A stretch of 64,000 bases of DNA, taken from contig DATHDP010000096.1 of the NCBI GenBank assembly GCA_035318985.1, forward strand, positions 25,242 through 89,241. The letters run 5' to 3'. Under the pieces are notes generated by a model. It searched no databases. It was not told the DNA's origin and saw only the letters and a list, made by a program, of their open reading frames with translations. This DNA comes from VBAS01 sp035318985 (GTDB taxonomy: Bacteria > Bacteroidota > Bacteroidia > Chitinophagales > Chitinophagaceae). Below are positions 9,171 through 17,855 of this stretch, one piece after another; positions within the stretch are counted from its first letter, which is position 1; every line of letters begins with the position of its first letter. The position numbers and the translations under genes were made by a program.

Positions 9171-9720
9171 ATTTAGAAGCGATCGGTGTTGGCAAGCCAT
9201 CCATACTGATCATATTTTTTTCTTTCTTGTATTCTTCAAGACCGTCTTCTCCTTTCTTTTCGGCCCATTTTATTGCATGATCCCGTTCAGCGGTGTAATC
9301 ATAATAAGGAATACCAAAACCACAGGATGATTTTACTTTAAAGATATCTGCGACAATGATCTGCCTGGTCGCAGGAAGAATTGTAAACTGTTTGGATAAT
9401 TCATTCCATTCATCATCACCGGGTAGCACAGTTTTACCTTTTCCGTAAAGTCTTAAAATTTTTGGTGGTCCCTCAAAAGCACAAAACATAAAAGTGATGC
9501 GACCGTTTTCCAAAAGATGAGCAGATGTTTCATTTCCGCTTCCGACAATATCAAGGTAACCAATCCTGGTTGGTGAAAGGACCCGAAAGCAATCAAATCC
9601 TTTTGGCGAAAGATTGATATGGCCTTCTTCGTTAAGCGGCGCCGTAGTTACAAAAAACAAATGCTGAGCCTCGATAAAACTCTTGTGTTCAGCACTGATC
9701 TCTTCCATTTCCTTACCCAT
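9163..9720 (-). CDS. Pyridoxamine 5'-phosphate oxidase-fold (PPOX) protein
   Basis: A 185-aa flavin-reductase-like split-barrel protein. Recognisable pieces are FFVTTAPLNEEGHINLSPKG near the start, the GSGNETSAHLLENGRITFMF core and GKTVLPGDDEW. Members bind FMN, F420 or haem; the substrate is unknown. I chose the ATG at 9720; a TTG six codons upstream is possible but less likely. It overlaps the end of the preceding convergent gene by 8 bp. Its tie to molybdenum metabolism is positional only. Confidence 0.85.
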   Translation of the reverse strand: MGKEMEEISAEHKSFIEAQHLFFVTTAPLNEEGHINLSPKGFDCFRVLSPTRIGYLDIVGSGNETSAHLLENGRITFMFCAFEGPPKILRLYGKGKTVLPGDDEWNELSKQFTILPATRQIIVADIFKVKSSCGFGIPYYDYTAERDHAIKWAEKKGEDGLEEYKKEKNMISMDGLPTPIASKFI

Positions 9721-9777
9721 AAATGTCTCTTTGAGCAAAGATAATTCTAAGTAATTTTGTTGTCCTGTTATTATTTT

Positions 9778-10008
9778 ATGAGTGTAAAAATTATTTTGTT
9801 TGGCAAGCTTGCAGAAATAGCCGGGGGAACCGTATCTGTGGATAACGTTGCAGACACTGATAGTTTGATAAATGCTTTAGAGAAAGATTATCCTGAGTTT
9901 ACCAAAGCAAAATATGTGGTAGCAGTAGATAAACAGGTAATAAAAGAAAACACTGCCTTAAATAAAAAAAATACGGTGGCATTATTGCCCCCATTTTCAG
10001 GCGGATAA
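9778..10008 (+). CDS. moaD: Molybdopterin synthase small subunit MoaD
   Basis: Ubiquitin-like sulfur carrier of molybdopterin synthase, 76 aa from the ATG at 9778 (an earlier in-frame TTG at 9757 looks spurious). The end PPFSGG carries the Gly-Gly that is adenylylated by MoeB and thiocarboxylated. Two bases separate its stop from the moeB ATG, so the two are surely co-transcribed. Confidence 0.93.
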   Translation: MSVKIILFGKLAEIAGGTVSVDNVADTDSLINALEKDYPEFTKAKYVVAVDKQVIKENTALNKKNTVALLPPFSGG

Positions 10009-10010
10009 AA

Positions 10011-11144
10011 ATGATCGATCAGAAATTATATGAACGTTATCATCGCCAGATCATCTTACCTGAATTTGGTGAGAAAGGACAGCAAAAGTTGCTGAAGGCT
10101 AAAGTTTTGGTGATCGGCGCTGGTGGTTTGGGATGTCCTGCTCTCCAATATTTGACTGCGGCAGGTATTGGGACTATCGGAATAGTGGACGATGATACAG
10201 TTGCATTAAACAATCTTCATCGCCAGGTTTTGTATTCGGTAAATGATATTGGATTGTCAAAAGCAGAAAGAGCAGCAAAAATTTTGCAGGAATTAAATCC
10301 TGAAATAAAAATTATCGCCTACAACGAACGACTCCAAAATCAAAATGCTTTAATGCTTTTCGATGAATATGACATCATCATTGATGGGACTGATAACTTT
10401 TCTACAAGATATATGATCAATGATGCCTGTGTGTTGTTGAATAAACCATTGGTATATGGAGCTATTTCACAATTTGAAGGACAAGTAAGTGTTTTTAACC
10501 CCCAGCCCCTAAAGGGGAGCGTTGAAGCGGTTAATTACAGAGATCTATTCCCGGAACCGCCAAAGGAAGGCGAAGTTCTAAATTGTGCTGAAGCCGGGGT
10601 GCTGGGAGTGTTGCCTGGTATCATTGGAACAATGATGGCGAATGAAACAATTAAGTTGATCACAGGAATTGGTGAGCCATTGATTAACCAATTACTTACC
10701 TACAATGCATTAAACAACCAGGTTTACCTGCTTAATTTATCAGCAAAAAAAGAAACAAGATCATTGATCCCGAAAGATGAAAAGGCTTTTTTGGAAATGG
10801 ATTATGTATGGCTTTGTTCATCGCCGGTACAACAATCAGAAATTGATTCGGATATTTTTAATGACATGATCACAAACGGGAATGTTGACATAATAGATGT
10901 AAGGGAGCCGCATGAAATGCCAGCAGTAAATGAATTTAAGCATATCAAAATTCCTTTATCACAGCTTGGTGACAATAGTTCATTGATTAAATCAAAAAAT
11001 GTTATCGCTTTTTGCCAATCAGGAAAAAGAAGTTTACAGGCCGCAAAGATTTTATCAGGTATTTTTGGAGACACAAAGAAAGTTTATAGTTTACGGGGTG
11101 GGATCGTGCAATGGAAACAAGATCGGGCAAAACAAGCGTCATGA
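10011..11144 (+). CDS. moeB: MoeB/ThiF-type adenylyltransferase with C-terminal rhodanese domain
   Basis: Activates the MoaD C-terminus with ATP and probably loads sulfur through its rhodanese domain. Residues 1-250 are the E1-like domain: nucleotide loop GAGGLGCP at 37-43, DDDTVALNNLHRQ, and the conserved NCAEAGVLG with Cys at about 192. Residues 280-377 are rhodanese, with active-site loop FCQSGKRS. Two features are odd. The zinc-binding Cys pairs are absent (NYRDLF where E. coli MoeB has CYRCL). And codons 163-170 are made of a G/C palindromic repeat that is otherwise intergenic. It overlaps moaE by ATGA. Confidence 0.93.
   Translation: MIDQKLYERYHRQIILPEFGEKGQQKLLKAKVLVIGAGGLGCPALQYLTAAGIGTIGIVDDDTVALNNLHRQVLYSVNDIGLSKAERAAKILQELNPEIKIIAYNERLQNQNALMLFDEYDIIIDGTDNFSTRYMINDACVLLNKPLVYGAISQFEGQVSVFNPQPLKGSVEAVNYRDLFPEPPKEGEVLNCAEAGVLGVLPGIIGTMMANETIKLITGIGEPLINQLLTYNALNNQVYLLNLSAKKETRSLIPKDEKAFLEMDYVWLCSSPVQQSEIDSDIFNDMITNGNVDIIDVREPHEMPAVNEFKHIKIPLSQLGDNSSLIKSKNVIAFCQSGKRSLQAAKILSGIFGDTKKVYSLRGGIVQWKQDRAKQAS
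10499..10519. repeat. G/C palindromic repeat copy R4, inside moeB
   Basis: CCCCCAGCCCCTAAAGGGGAG, identical over its whole length to the intergenic copy at 47917-47937. It is read in frame within moeB as NPQPLKGS (residues 163-170), between the end of the nucleotide-binding core and the NYRDLFPEPP segment. Confidence 0.85.
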
Positions 11145-11584
11145 AAGAAAGAAAACCAAAGAACATATTTGTGCAGGGACCAATTGCTGCATCTTTTATT
11201 GCTGATAGCATTCAAAAGCATAGCAACAAAACTGATATTGGTGGCCACAGTATTTTCCTGGGACAGGTAAGAGCAGATAAAATTGAGGGCAAAGAAGTGG
11301 CTTCAATAGAATACACTGCTTACGAAGACATGGCGATGGAAAAAATGCTTTCGATCCGTGAAGAAATTTTTGCGAAATATGATCTGACCTGCATGCATGT
11401 ATATCATAGTTTGGGTAAAGTTGCTGCTGGTGAAATAAGTTTGTTTGTTTTTACATCATCCGCTCATCGCAAGGCAGCGATCGATGCTTGCGAAGAAACA
11501 GTGGAAAGATTGAAAGCAGAACTACCGGTGTGGGGAAAGGAATTACTTACAGATAATAGTTATGTTTGGAAAGAGAATACTTGA
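11141..11584 (+). CDS. moaE: Molybdopterin synthase catalytic subunit MoaE
   Basis: Large subunit of molybdopterin synthase, converting cPMP to molybdopterin with sulfur from MoaD. Family motifs include GGHSIFLGQVRADK, the EYTAYEDMA segment, VYHSLGKVAAGEISL and the C-terminal VWGKELL with its active-site Lys. The ATG at 11141 overlaps the moeB stop as ATGA; a start 10 codons earlier is possible but would overlap moeB more. 147 aa is normal. Confidence 0.95.
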   Translation: MKERKPKNIFVQGPIAASFIADSIQKHSNKTDIGGHSIFLGQVRADKIEGKEVASIEYTAYEDMAMEKMLSIREEIFAKYDLTCMHVYHSLGKVAAGEISLFVFTSSAHRKAAIDACEETVERLKAELPVWGKELLTDNSYVWKENT

Positions 11585-11619
11585 ATTAATAATTAGTAAT
11601 TAACAATTAATAATTTTTC
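11585..11619. repeat. AT-rich TAATTAATAATT-type element before moaCB
   Basis: A run of AATTAATAATTAGTAATTAAC-like units fills the whole moaE-moaCB gap up to a TTG start codon. A very similar element lies at 50574-50605, also next to a TTG-started gene. Confidence 0.55.
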
Positions 11620-12534
11620 TTGGTCAACATTACTCATAAATCAAATAGTCTTCGCAAAGCGATCGCTACTGCAATTGTTTCTGTTTCCAAACAGGAAACA
11701 ATTGATGCAGTAAAAAATAAAACTGTTCCCAAAGGTGATATATATGAATTTTCAAGAGCTGCAGGTTTATTAGGAATAAAAAAAACAAGTGATGTAATTC
11801 CTGATTGTCACCCCTTGCCTGTAGAATATGCTTCTATCACTCACGAGATCGATGGTTTAAATATTATCATCAGGGTAGAAGTTCATACGATCTATAAAAC
11901 CGGCGTAGAAGTAGAAGCAATGCACGGCGCCGCTGTCACTGCTTTGACCATCTATGATATGCTAAAACCTCTTGATAAAGGAGTTGAAATTTCAACTATT
12001 AAACTGGAAGCAAAGAAAGGCGGCAAAACAGATTTTAAAGATCAGCGATCAAATGATCTTCGTTGTGCCGTTATTGTTTGTTCAGATGGTGTTGCGGCAG
12101 GAGCAAGGGAAGATAAAAGCGGTAAAATAATTATTGAAAAATTGAAGCAACTCAATTTGATGGTAGCACACCAGGCAATTATCCCAGATGATCTTTTAGC
12201 AATACAGGAAAAAGTAAGACAATTAAGTAAAGAAGATTATGATCTTATTCTCTTAACAGGAGGCACTGGTTTATCGCCAAGAGATGTGACACCAGATGCG
12301 ATCTCTCCTTTGCTGGATAGAGAAATTCCGGGAATAATGGAAGCAGCACGAAATTATGGTCAGCAAAGAACACCTTATGCAATGCTTTCCCGTGGTGTAG
12401 CAGGATTTATAAAAGATACATTGGTGATAACTCTACCCGGTTCTCAAAAAGGTGTTGCCGAAACTATTGATGCGTTATTCCCTTATGTACTTCATGTATT
12501 TCGTGTGAAGGAAGGCGTGCAGCATGAAAAATAG
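11620..12534 (+). CDS. moaCB: Bifunctional MoaC-MoaB/MogA fusion (TTG start)
   Basis: Residues 1 to about 145 are MoaC, which forms cPMP from 3',8-cyclo-GTP: PDCHPLP, VEVHTIYKTGVEVEAM and the KGGKTDF end are visible. Residues about 148-304 are a MoaB/MogA-type adenylyltransferase domain with VCSDGVAAGAREDKSG, LLTGGTGLSPRDVTPDA and the LPGSQKGVAE loop. The start is a TTG at 11620; no ATG exists upstream in frame before the AT-rich element, and MoaC homology begins at once. It ends 8 bases from the convergent DUF4421 gene. Confidence 0.93.
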   Translation: MVNITHKSNSLRKAIATAIVSVSKQETIDAVKNKTVPKGDIYEFSRAAGLLGIKKTSDVIPDCHPLPVEYASITHEIDGLNIIIRVEVHTIYKTGVEVEAMHGAAVTALTIYDMLKPLDKGVEISTIKLEAKKGGKTDFKDQRSNDLRCAVIVCSDGVAAGAREDKSGKIIIEKLKQLNLMVAHQAIIPDDLLAIQEKVRQLSKEDYDLILLTGGTGLSPRDVTPDAISPLLDREIPGIMEAARNYGQQRTPYAMLSRGVAGFIKDTLVITLPGSQKGVAETIDALFPYVLHVFRVKEGVQHEK

Positions 12535-12542
12535 TTTTGCTA

Positions 12543-13601
12543 TCAAAGCACTCCAAATATTTTATTTTTCAACGTTCCAAACCTGTAGCCAACAGTAAGA
12601 CTTACTCCGCGATTTTGAATTGACATTTCAGAATTCATAAAATGATTTATGACATTATTATAAATGGCATTTACATGAAAATAATAATTCTGTCCATTGT
12701 ATCCACCATTTAAAACAAGTTGATAGTTGGCAATAAACTTTAACGAATGGCCTTGTTCTGGGTATAAATCTTTTTCTATCGCCGGCCCGGCAAATATGCC
12801 CGGGTTTATGCTCCACTCTCCGTCATTAAAAACAAAATTGTAGGTATATCCCCCGCTGATCAACAAATTAACGGAAGAAGGTTTTTTGCTAATCTCAGAA
12901 AGAAACGCACTGTCTGACCTATCATACTCGTTCAACCCACCTTTTAAAGTGAATCGCTGAAAAAAAGGAGATACGGTGGCCATAAAGCTACCAGCACTTT
13001 TTGCCTGCAATAGTGAAAAATTTCTTGCCGCCTTTAATGAAAATTTTTCTGCATTAAAAATATAAGTGATGCGTGTAAAATAACTCCGGTAATTGATATC
13101 ATCATAATATTCAAACTCTCTGTTCCGCCTGTTGATCTGGAGGATCAATCCACTATATTTATTGGTGCCGGCTTCAAATAAAAAATGATTATGAGTTTTA
13201 TGGAAATGAATACCAAATGCTTTAATTGAAGTGCTCTGCTTCGCAACTGAAGTGTTGGGAATGTTCTTTGAAAAATCAAGTGATAACCAGTTGTAGTCGA
13301 TCGTAAAACCAGTATAGGCACTTGTATTGGCAAACAGTTTATACTGGCTTATATCATCATTGACAAAATGCCGGAAACTAAAAGAAGTTTTTGTTGCTCC
13401 TGTATATACTTCAACATCATTTTCTTTCTCGAATTTTTTTATATAAGAGTCATCTATCATGAATTGGGCAGAAACGTGACAAATTGAAAGCAGGCCAGCG
13501 ATAAAAAATATAAAGTAAGGGAGTAAAAATAATTTACTTCTGTTTGATGATGAAACCCGGGATTCTCTATACAAATATTTTTTAATATATACAGTCGGCA
13601 C
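12543..13601 (-). CDS. DUF4421 family outer-membrane barrel-like protein
   Basis: About 350 aa, with a hydrophobic signal segment (SKLFLLPYFIFFIAGLLSI...VSAQ) then many alternating aromatic/polar strands and a barrel-like end (GYRFGTLKNK). This is the pattern of the Bacteroidota DUF4421 family; no function is known. The start is unclear: GTG at 13601 gives a long n-region and TTG at 13577 a shorter one, while no ATG precedes the signal. The 175-bp region upstream has no gene. Confidence 0.7.
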   Translation of the reverse strand: MPTVYIKKYLYRESRVSSSNRSKLFLLPYFIFFIAGLLSICHVSAQFMIDDSYIKKFEKENDVEVYTGATKTSFSFRHFVNDDISQYKLFANTSAYTGFTIDYNWLSLDFSKNIPNTSVAKQSTSIKAFGIHFHKTHNHFLFEAGTNKYSGLILQINRRNREFEYYDDINYRSYFTRITYIFNAEKFSLKAARNFSLLQAKSAGSFMATVSPFFQRFTLKGGLNEYDRSDSAFLSEISKKPSSVNLLISGGYTYNFVFNDGEWSINPGIFAGPAIEKDLYPEQGHSLKFIANYQLVLNGGYNGQNYYFHVNAIYNNVINHFMNSEMSIQNRGVSLTVGYRFGTLKNKIFGVL

Positions 13602-13776
13602 GAAATGGTTTTTCTTTGATATTAGGTGTTTATCAGTTACGAATTATGAGATCCGGAAAATTGGAAGGTGAAAGTAGTTCTCTTCTTTGGTTTATCTAAA
13701 TGGATAACCTCTCTTTTCCTAAAACATTTCTTAAAATTGATGGGAACTAGCTAGAAAAGGAATAATTCTAAGAAGA

Positions 13777-15591
13777 TTACCGATAGCCCGACGCCTGCAA
13801 TTCAAACAATCTTGCATAAGTATTCCCAGCAGCTAATAATTCATGATGTGTACCGAGTTCTTTAATATGTCCTTCGTCGATAACTGCAATGCGATCTGCA
13901 ATACGGACAGTTGAGAAACGATGAGAGATCACAATTCCAATTCTTCCTTTCAAATTTTCTTTTAACTCTCCAAAGATCGCAGCTTCTGCTTCCGGGTCGA
14001 GTGAAGATGTCGGCTCATCCAATATCCAGATATCTGCATTGCGGTACATGATCCTTGCTAATGCAAGACGTTGCCATTCGCCGCCCGACAGATCGTGACC
14101 GCCTTCAAACAATCTTCCCACTTTTGAATCAAGCCCATTTGCCATTTTCTTTACCAGCCATTCGCTTCGTGAATCTTTTAATGCCTTCATCACTTTTTCA
14201 TCATCAGCTTCACCATAAGGCCAGCCCATCATTACATTTTCTCTTACTGAAAGTTCATAGGTGGCATAATCCTGGAATAATATTCCAATGCGACTACGCA
14301 GCACTTCAGGATCCATATCTTTTACATCAACACCACCAATTTTAATTGAACCTTTTTGGACATCATAAAAACGAAGTAATAATTTAACCAATGTACTTTT
14401 TCCTGCGCCATTCTCCCCAACCAAGGCGATCAATTCACCCCTGCGAATATTCAAATTCAAATTCTCGATCGCTTCACCATGACCACCGGGATAATGAAAA
14501 CTGATATTTTCAAAACTTATATTATCTACGGGTCCATCAGGAATTGACGTTGGCTTTTCAGGTACAGGAAGCAAGGCTTCAATTTTAAGAAATGAAAAGT
14601 AATCACCAAGAAATCTTGTATGCTGATCCACTGCAACAAAAGTTTGTGAGATCTGTCCAAGAGTTCCGGCCACGGATGAAAAAGCGCCGATCACTAATAC
14701 AACACCGCCTGGATCAATAGTGCCTTGTATACCACGTAAGCCTACAAATACATAAGCAAGTGCCAGCGTTGTTCCGGTTACAAGTCCGCTTATCATTGAG
14801 ATCCTGACACCTGATTGATACATTTTTTCTCTTTGTTTAAAAAGATGATCTGAGATCTTTTTATGTCTTCCTAAAAGGTAATCAGCCAGCACATAAGCTT
14901 TGACTTCTTTGATCGTTCTGGGCTGGATCAATAGTTCACCTATATAATTTCTTTCTCTTTCTTCAGGCGTTTCTTGGTAGTAATATTTATATAAACGGGA
15001 TGTGACACGGCTTTCAATTATCAATGATAACAATGAGGTAGCTAATGCAAGAACAACCAATAGCCAATGAAGACTTGCCAATAAACCAGCCATTAAAATT
15101 ATTGTAACAATATTGCCAGATAAGCCAAGTACTGACCATGTAAGATCTCCGGGTCTCCATGAAACATCACGTTTTGCACGGGCAAGACGGTCATGCCAGT
15201 CAGAATTATCAAAATGCCCGAGATCTATCCTTGACGCTTTGTCAAGCAAACGACGTTCTGCTTCGAGCTCAACACGTCTTACGTATAAATTTCTTCCATA
15301 ACCAATGTATGAACCAATTGCTCTTTGTACGATGAAACATATCCATAATCCAACAAGGAGTGGTAAAAGATCATTGAATTGGAGTGGGTGTATTTTAGCT
15401 TCAGCAATTTTATTTACTAATAATGCACCAAGCAAAACTGTAACAGGAGGAATGATCGAATTGAACATTCCCAACAATGTGTATCGAATAAGAAGTTTTG
15501 GAGAAGCGGCCCATGCCAATGACATTCCTTGTTTTAGATTCTGCCAAACCCTTGCGGCACGACCTTTTATTTTTAAAAATCCTGGCGGCAT
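13777..15591 (-). CDS. ABC transporter, fused permease and ATPase
   Basis: A 604-aa half-transporter of the exporter class. The N-terminal 330 residues carry about six membrane helices. The ATPase domain has Walker A GENGAGKST, the signature LSGGEWQRLALARIM, Walker B IWILDEPTSSLD and the switch His in VISHRFSTV. It would work as a homodimer exporting lipid, peptide or drug; the substrate cannot be read. Its 5' side faces the terminator and GTTAAT repeats downstream of the response-regulator gene, so control by that regulator is possible. Confidence 0.92.
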   Translation of the reverse strand: MPPGFLKIKGRAARVWQNLKQGMSLAWAASPKLLIRYTLLGMFNSIIPPVTVLLGALLVNKIAEAKIHPLQFNDLLPLLVGLWICFIVQRAIGSYIGYGRNLYVRRVELEAERRLLDKASRIDLGHFDNSDWHDRLARAKRDVSWRPGDLTWSVLGLSGNIVTIILMAGLLASLHWLLVVLALATSLLSLIIESRVTSRLYKYYYQETPEERERNYIGELLIQPRTIKEVKAYVLADYLLGRHKKISDHLFKQREKMYQSGVRISMISGLVTGTTLALAYVFVGLRGIQGTIDPGGVVLVIGAFSSVAGTLGQISQTFVAVDQHTRFLGDYFSFLKIEALLPVPEKPTSIPDGPVDNISFENISFHYPGGHGEAIENLNLNIRRGELIALVGENGAGKSTLVKLLLRFYDVQKGSIKIGGVDVKDMDPEVLRSRIGILFQDYATYELSVRENVMMGWPYGEADDEKVMKALKDSRSEWLVKKMANGLDSKVGRLFEGGHDLSGGEWQRLALARIMYRNADIWILDEPTSSLDPEAEAAIFGELKENLKGRIGIVISHRFSTVRIADRIAVIDEGHIKELGTHHELLAAGNTYARLFELQASGYR

Positions 15592-15641
15592 ATTTAAAAA
15601 TAATTGAAATAGGCGATTAAAAAAAAGTGGAGTATAAGAAG

Positions 15642-15681
15642 CTAAATAAAAAAATAACCCCCGTGTTGATACAAGGGGGTA
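15642..15681 (-). terminator. Terminator after the histidine kinase/response regulator operon
   Basis: On the minus strand, ACCCCC and GGGGGT arms (15675-15680 and 15657-15662) enclose a 12-base loop and are followed by a T-rich tract. It would end the two-component transcript. It sits between the GTTAAT repeats and the ABC gene, so it could also attenuate read-through. Confidence 0.7.
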
Positions 15682-15760
15682 TTCACCAAAACCAACTGTT
15701 CGAGAAAGCTTACTGCTATTGATTAGAATGTAAAAATGAAAAAGGTTAGATAGAATTGGT

Positions 15761-15802
15761 GTTAACCGGTGGTTAATGAGGTGCGATTAGTGATCTATTA
15801 AC
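15761..15802. promoter_or_regulatory. GTTAAT-type 11-bp repeat arrays between the ABC and response-regulator genes
   Basis: On the plus strand GTTAAC-n5-GTTAAT occupies 15761-15777. On the minus strand GTTAAT-n5-ACTAAT occupies 15802-15786. The hexamer and 11-bp period match the arrays at 17856-17923 and 18351-18418, so these are probably sites for the adjacent OmpR-type regulator. Confidence 0.5.
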
Positions 15803-15831
15803 CAACTACCTGATTTGATAGAGTGGTCACA

Positions 15832-16533
15832 TTAGTCAAGCGGCACTGTGAACCTATAACCTGTTCCATGAATGGTTTCTAAAACTACACCAGGATCGGC
15901 ACGCAAATATTTTCGCACTTTGCTCATAAACACATCCATGCTGCGACCGAGGAAATAATCATTTTTGCCCCACACGGCTATTAATATTTCTTCTCTTTTT
16001 AATATGCGGTTAGGATGCTCGCACAAAAATTTTAAAAGATCCGCTTCTTTTTGTTTCAGATCGAAAACGCCATCATCGTTTGATAAACGAAGATCTGTAA
16101 AGGAGAAATGTATTTTACCAAAATCGAATTCTTGTTTTGTCTCACTGAACATTTTTTTGGTGCGTCGTAGAAAAACGTCAAGCTTTAATAAAAGCTCCTT
16201 CATATTAAAGGGCTTTACAATATAATCGTCAGCGCCTCTTTGATAACCTTCTACCTTATCTTCTATCAGCGCCTTGGTGCTGATAAAAAGTATAGGTATC
16301 ACATCGCTTTGCTGTCGGATCTTTTTTGCAACTGTAAAACCATCTTTTACAGGCATCATAATGTCAAGCAGGCATATGTCAAATTTATTTTTATCAAATA
16401 GATTGATCGCTTCCTGGCCGTTCATGCAATCAGTTACCTCGTAATCTTCTTCTTCCAAAGCATCTTTAACAAGCTCCCGCAGGTGATCATCGTCTTCAGC
16501 TAATAAAATTCTTCCTTTTATTTCCATGATCAT
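15832..16533 (-). CDS. OmpR/PhoB-family response regulator
   Basis: A 233-aa DNA-binding response regulator. The receiver domain (residues 7-120) has the acidic pocket EDDD, phospho-acceptor Asp57 in LLDIMMP, the switch Ser/Thr in FISTKA and the conserved Lys in YIVKPF. The C-terminal winged helix (135-233) ends in the usual ETIHGTGYRF wing. The gene starts with the last base of the kinase stop (TAATG), so the two are translationally coupled. OmpR/PhoB proteins bind tandem half-sites at 11-bp spacing, exactly the spacing of the repeats flanking this operon. Confidence 0.95.
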   Translation of the reverse strand: MIMEIKGRILLAEDDDHLRELVKDALEEEDYEVTDCMNGQEAINLFDKNKFDICLLDIMMPVKDGFTVAKKIRQQSDVIPILFISTKALIEDKVEGYQRGADDYIVKPFNMKELLLKLDVFLRRTKKMFSETKQEFDFGKIHFSFTDLRLSNDDGVFDLKQKEADLLKFLCEHPNRILKREEILIAVWGKNDYFLGRSMDVFMSKVRKYLRADPGVVLETIHGTGYRFTVPLD

Positions 16534-17798
16534 TATTTTAAAGGCAATTCAATTTTAAATTCCGTGCCGATACCGGGAAGACTGTGCACATCAATTTTTC
16601 CATGGTGACCGTCAATTACTTTTTTTGTAAAATACAACCCGAGACCAAGGCCTTTTGTATTGTGCACATTGCCATTCTGCACACGATAAAATTTTTTAAA
16701 GATCTTTTTGTACTCTGAAGACTCCATACCGGCGCCATTATCTTTTATACTGATGGTGTATTTATATGAATTCTTCACGGTCGTTATAATTATTTTAGGA
16801 TGCGATGAATACTTGATCGCATTGTTGATGATATTAAAAAAAGAAAGGTATAGATTTTCTTCATCAGCCAATATGCCACTGTTCTCTTCATCAAGATCCC
16901 ACTCAACTATACCTGCTTTTTTATGCAGTAGGGGCTCCAGTTGAGCAATAACTTTTTTAAGTAACTCATTCGGAACAACCGGTTTCATTTTTAATACAAA
17001 TTGATATTGATCCGCCACCACGGTCTTCACAAGATTAGATATATGATTTTTCAGGTAATCTGATTGATAACGAATAGCATTTATGAACTTTTGTTGCTTT
17101 TCAAGGTTAGTGTATGAAGCAGGTTTTTCTAAGCCATCTACCGAAAGTTCAATGACTGAAAGAGGTGTGCTGAATTCATGAGTCACGTTATTGATAAAAT
17201 CTTTTTGGATCTCTACCAAAAACTTTTGTTTGAAAAAATAATAAAGCGAGGCAGCAAAGCCAAGTAAAACCAGTAATAACAATGCACTCGATACGATCCA
17301 GCCAGTCATTTGCTCAATGATGTATTTATTTCTATGTGGAAAGTATAAGTAGGCGTAGGAATAATTTTTTTGAACCAACGGTAATGTCATTGTGGTATCA
17401 TTTGCAAAACCGGAGCCGGCGGAAGGCAGATAGGCATCGTAAACATATTTGTTCTTTGTATTATCGTAAACCGACAGCTTGCCATCAGTGAAAATATCAA
17501 AGCCTTCCAGCTCACTATGCATGTAAAATATCAGGGAATCTTTTGCCGGGATACTATCAACTCTGAAGAGATAGCTATTGGCATCGGTCTTTTCAATGAG
17601 GGCTTGAAGTTTTTCTGTTGACTCATACAGCAAAGGCAGGTCTTCATAGACGCCACGAATACTTTTTATAACGGAAGTATTAAACTCTGTTTTTTCAAAT
17701 GTGTATGTTTTATTCAGCCAATATAACTGCAAAGCAATAATGATCGCAATTAACAAGGAAGCGATAAGGATAAAAAGGCGTATGGTATTCGAACGCAT
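16533..17798 (-). CDS. Membrane sensor histidine kinase
   Basis: A 421-aa kinase with membrane segments at about 7-26 and 166-188 and a roughly 140-residue periplasmic sensor between them. The HisKA box NNVTHEFSTPL places the phospho-His at 207. The ATPase domain shows FFNIINNAIKYS (N box), DNGAGM (G1) and GLGLGLYF (G2). It is first in a two-gene operon with the response regulator. Its upstream region is shared with a divergent small basic exported protein and contains two arrays of GTTAAT-like repeats, implying autoregulation. Confidence 0.95.
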   Translation of the reverse strand: MRSNTIRLFILIASLLIAIIIALQLYWLNKTYTFEKTEFNTSVIKSIRGVYEDLPLLYESTEKLQALIEKTDANSYLFRVDSIPAKDSLIFYMHSELEGFDIFTDGKLSVYDNTKNKYVYDAYLPSAGSGFANDTTMTLPLVQKNYSYAYLYFPHRNKYIIEQMTGWIVSSALLLLVLLGFAASLYYFFKQKFLVEIQKDFINNVTHEFSTPLSVIELSVDGLEKPASYTNLEKQQKFINAIRYQSDYLKNHISNLVKTVVADQYQFVLKMKPVVPNELLKKVIAQLEPLLHKKAGIVEWDLDEENSGILADEENLYLSFFNIINNAIKYSSHPKIIITTVKNSYKYTISIKDNGAGMESSEYKKIFKKFYRVQNGNVHNTKGLGLGLYFTKKVIDGHHGKIDVHSLPGIGTEFKIELPLK

Positions 17799-17855
17799 TA
17801 ATACAAATTACGCTGTAAAGTTGTGATTATTTATTTGTCTTTAACCATATATCCG

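Noticed and set aside
9757..9777. Upstream TTG start for moaD
   Set aside because: It would add seven residues unlike the MoaD family; the ATG at 9778 fits the usual beginning.
13602..13776. Gap between DUF4421 and ABC genes
   Set aside because: Checked for tRNA, hairpins and small genes. Only weak short dyads; nothing I can support.
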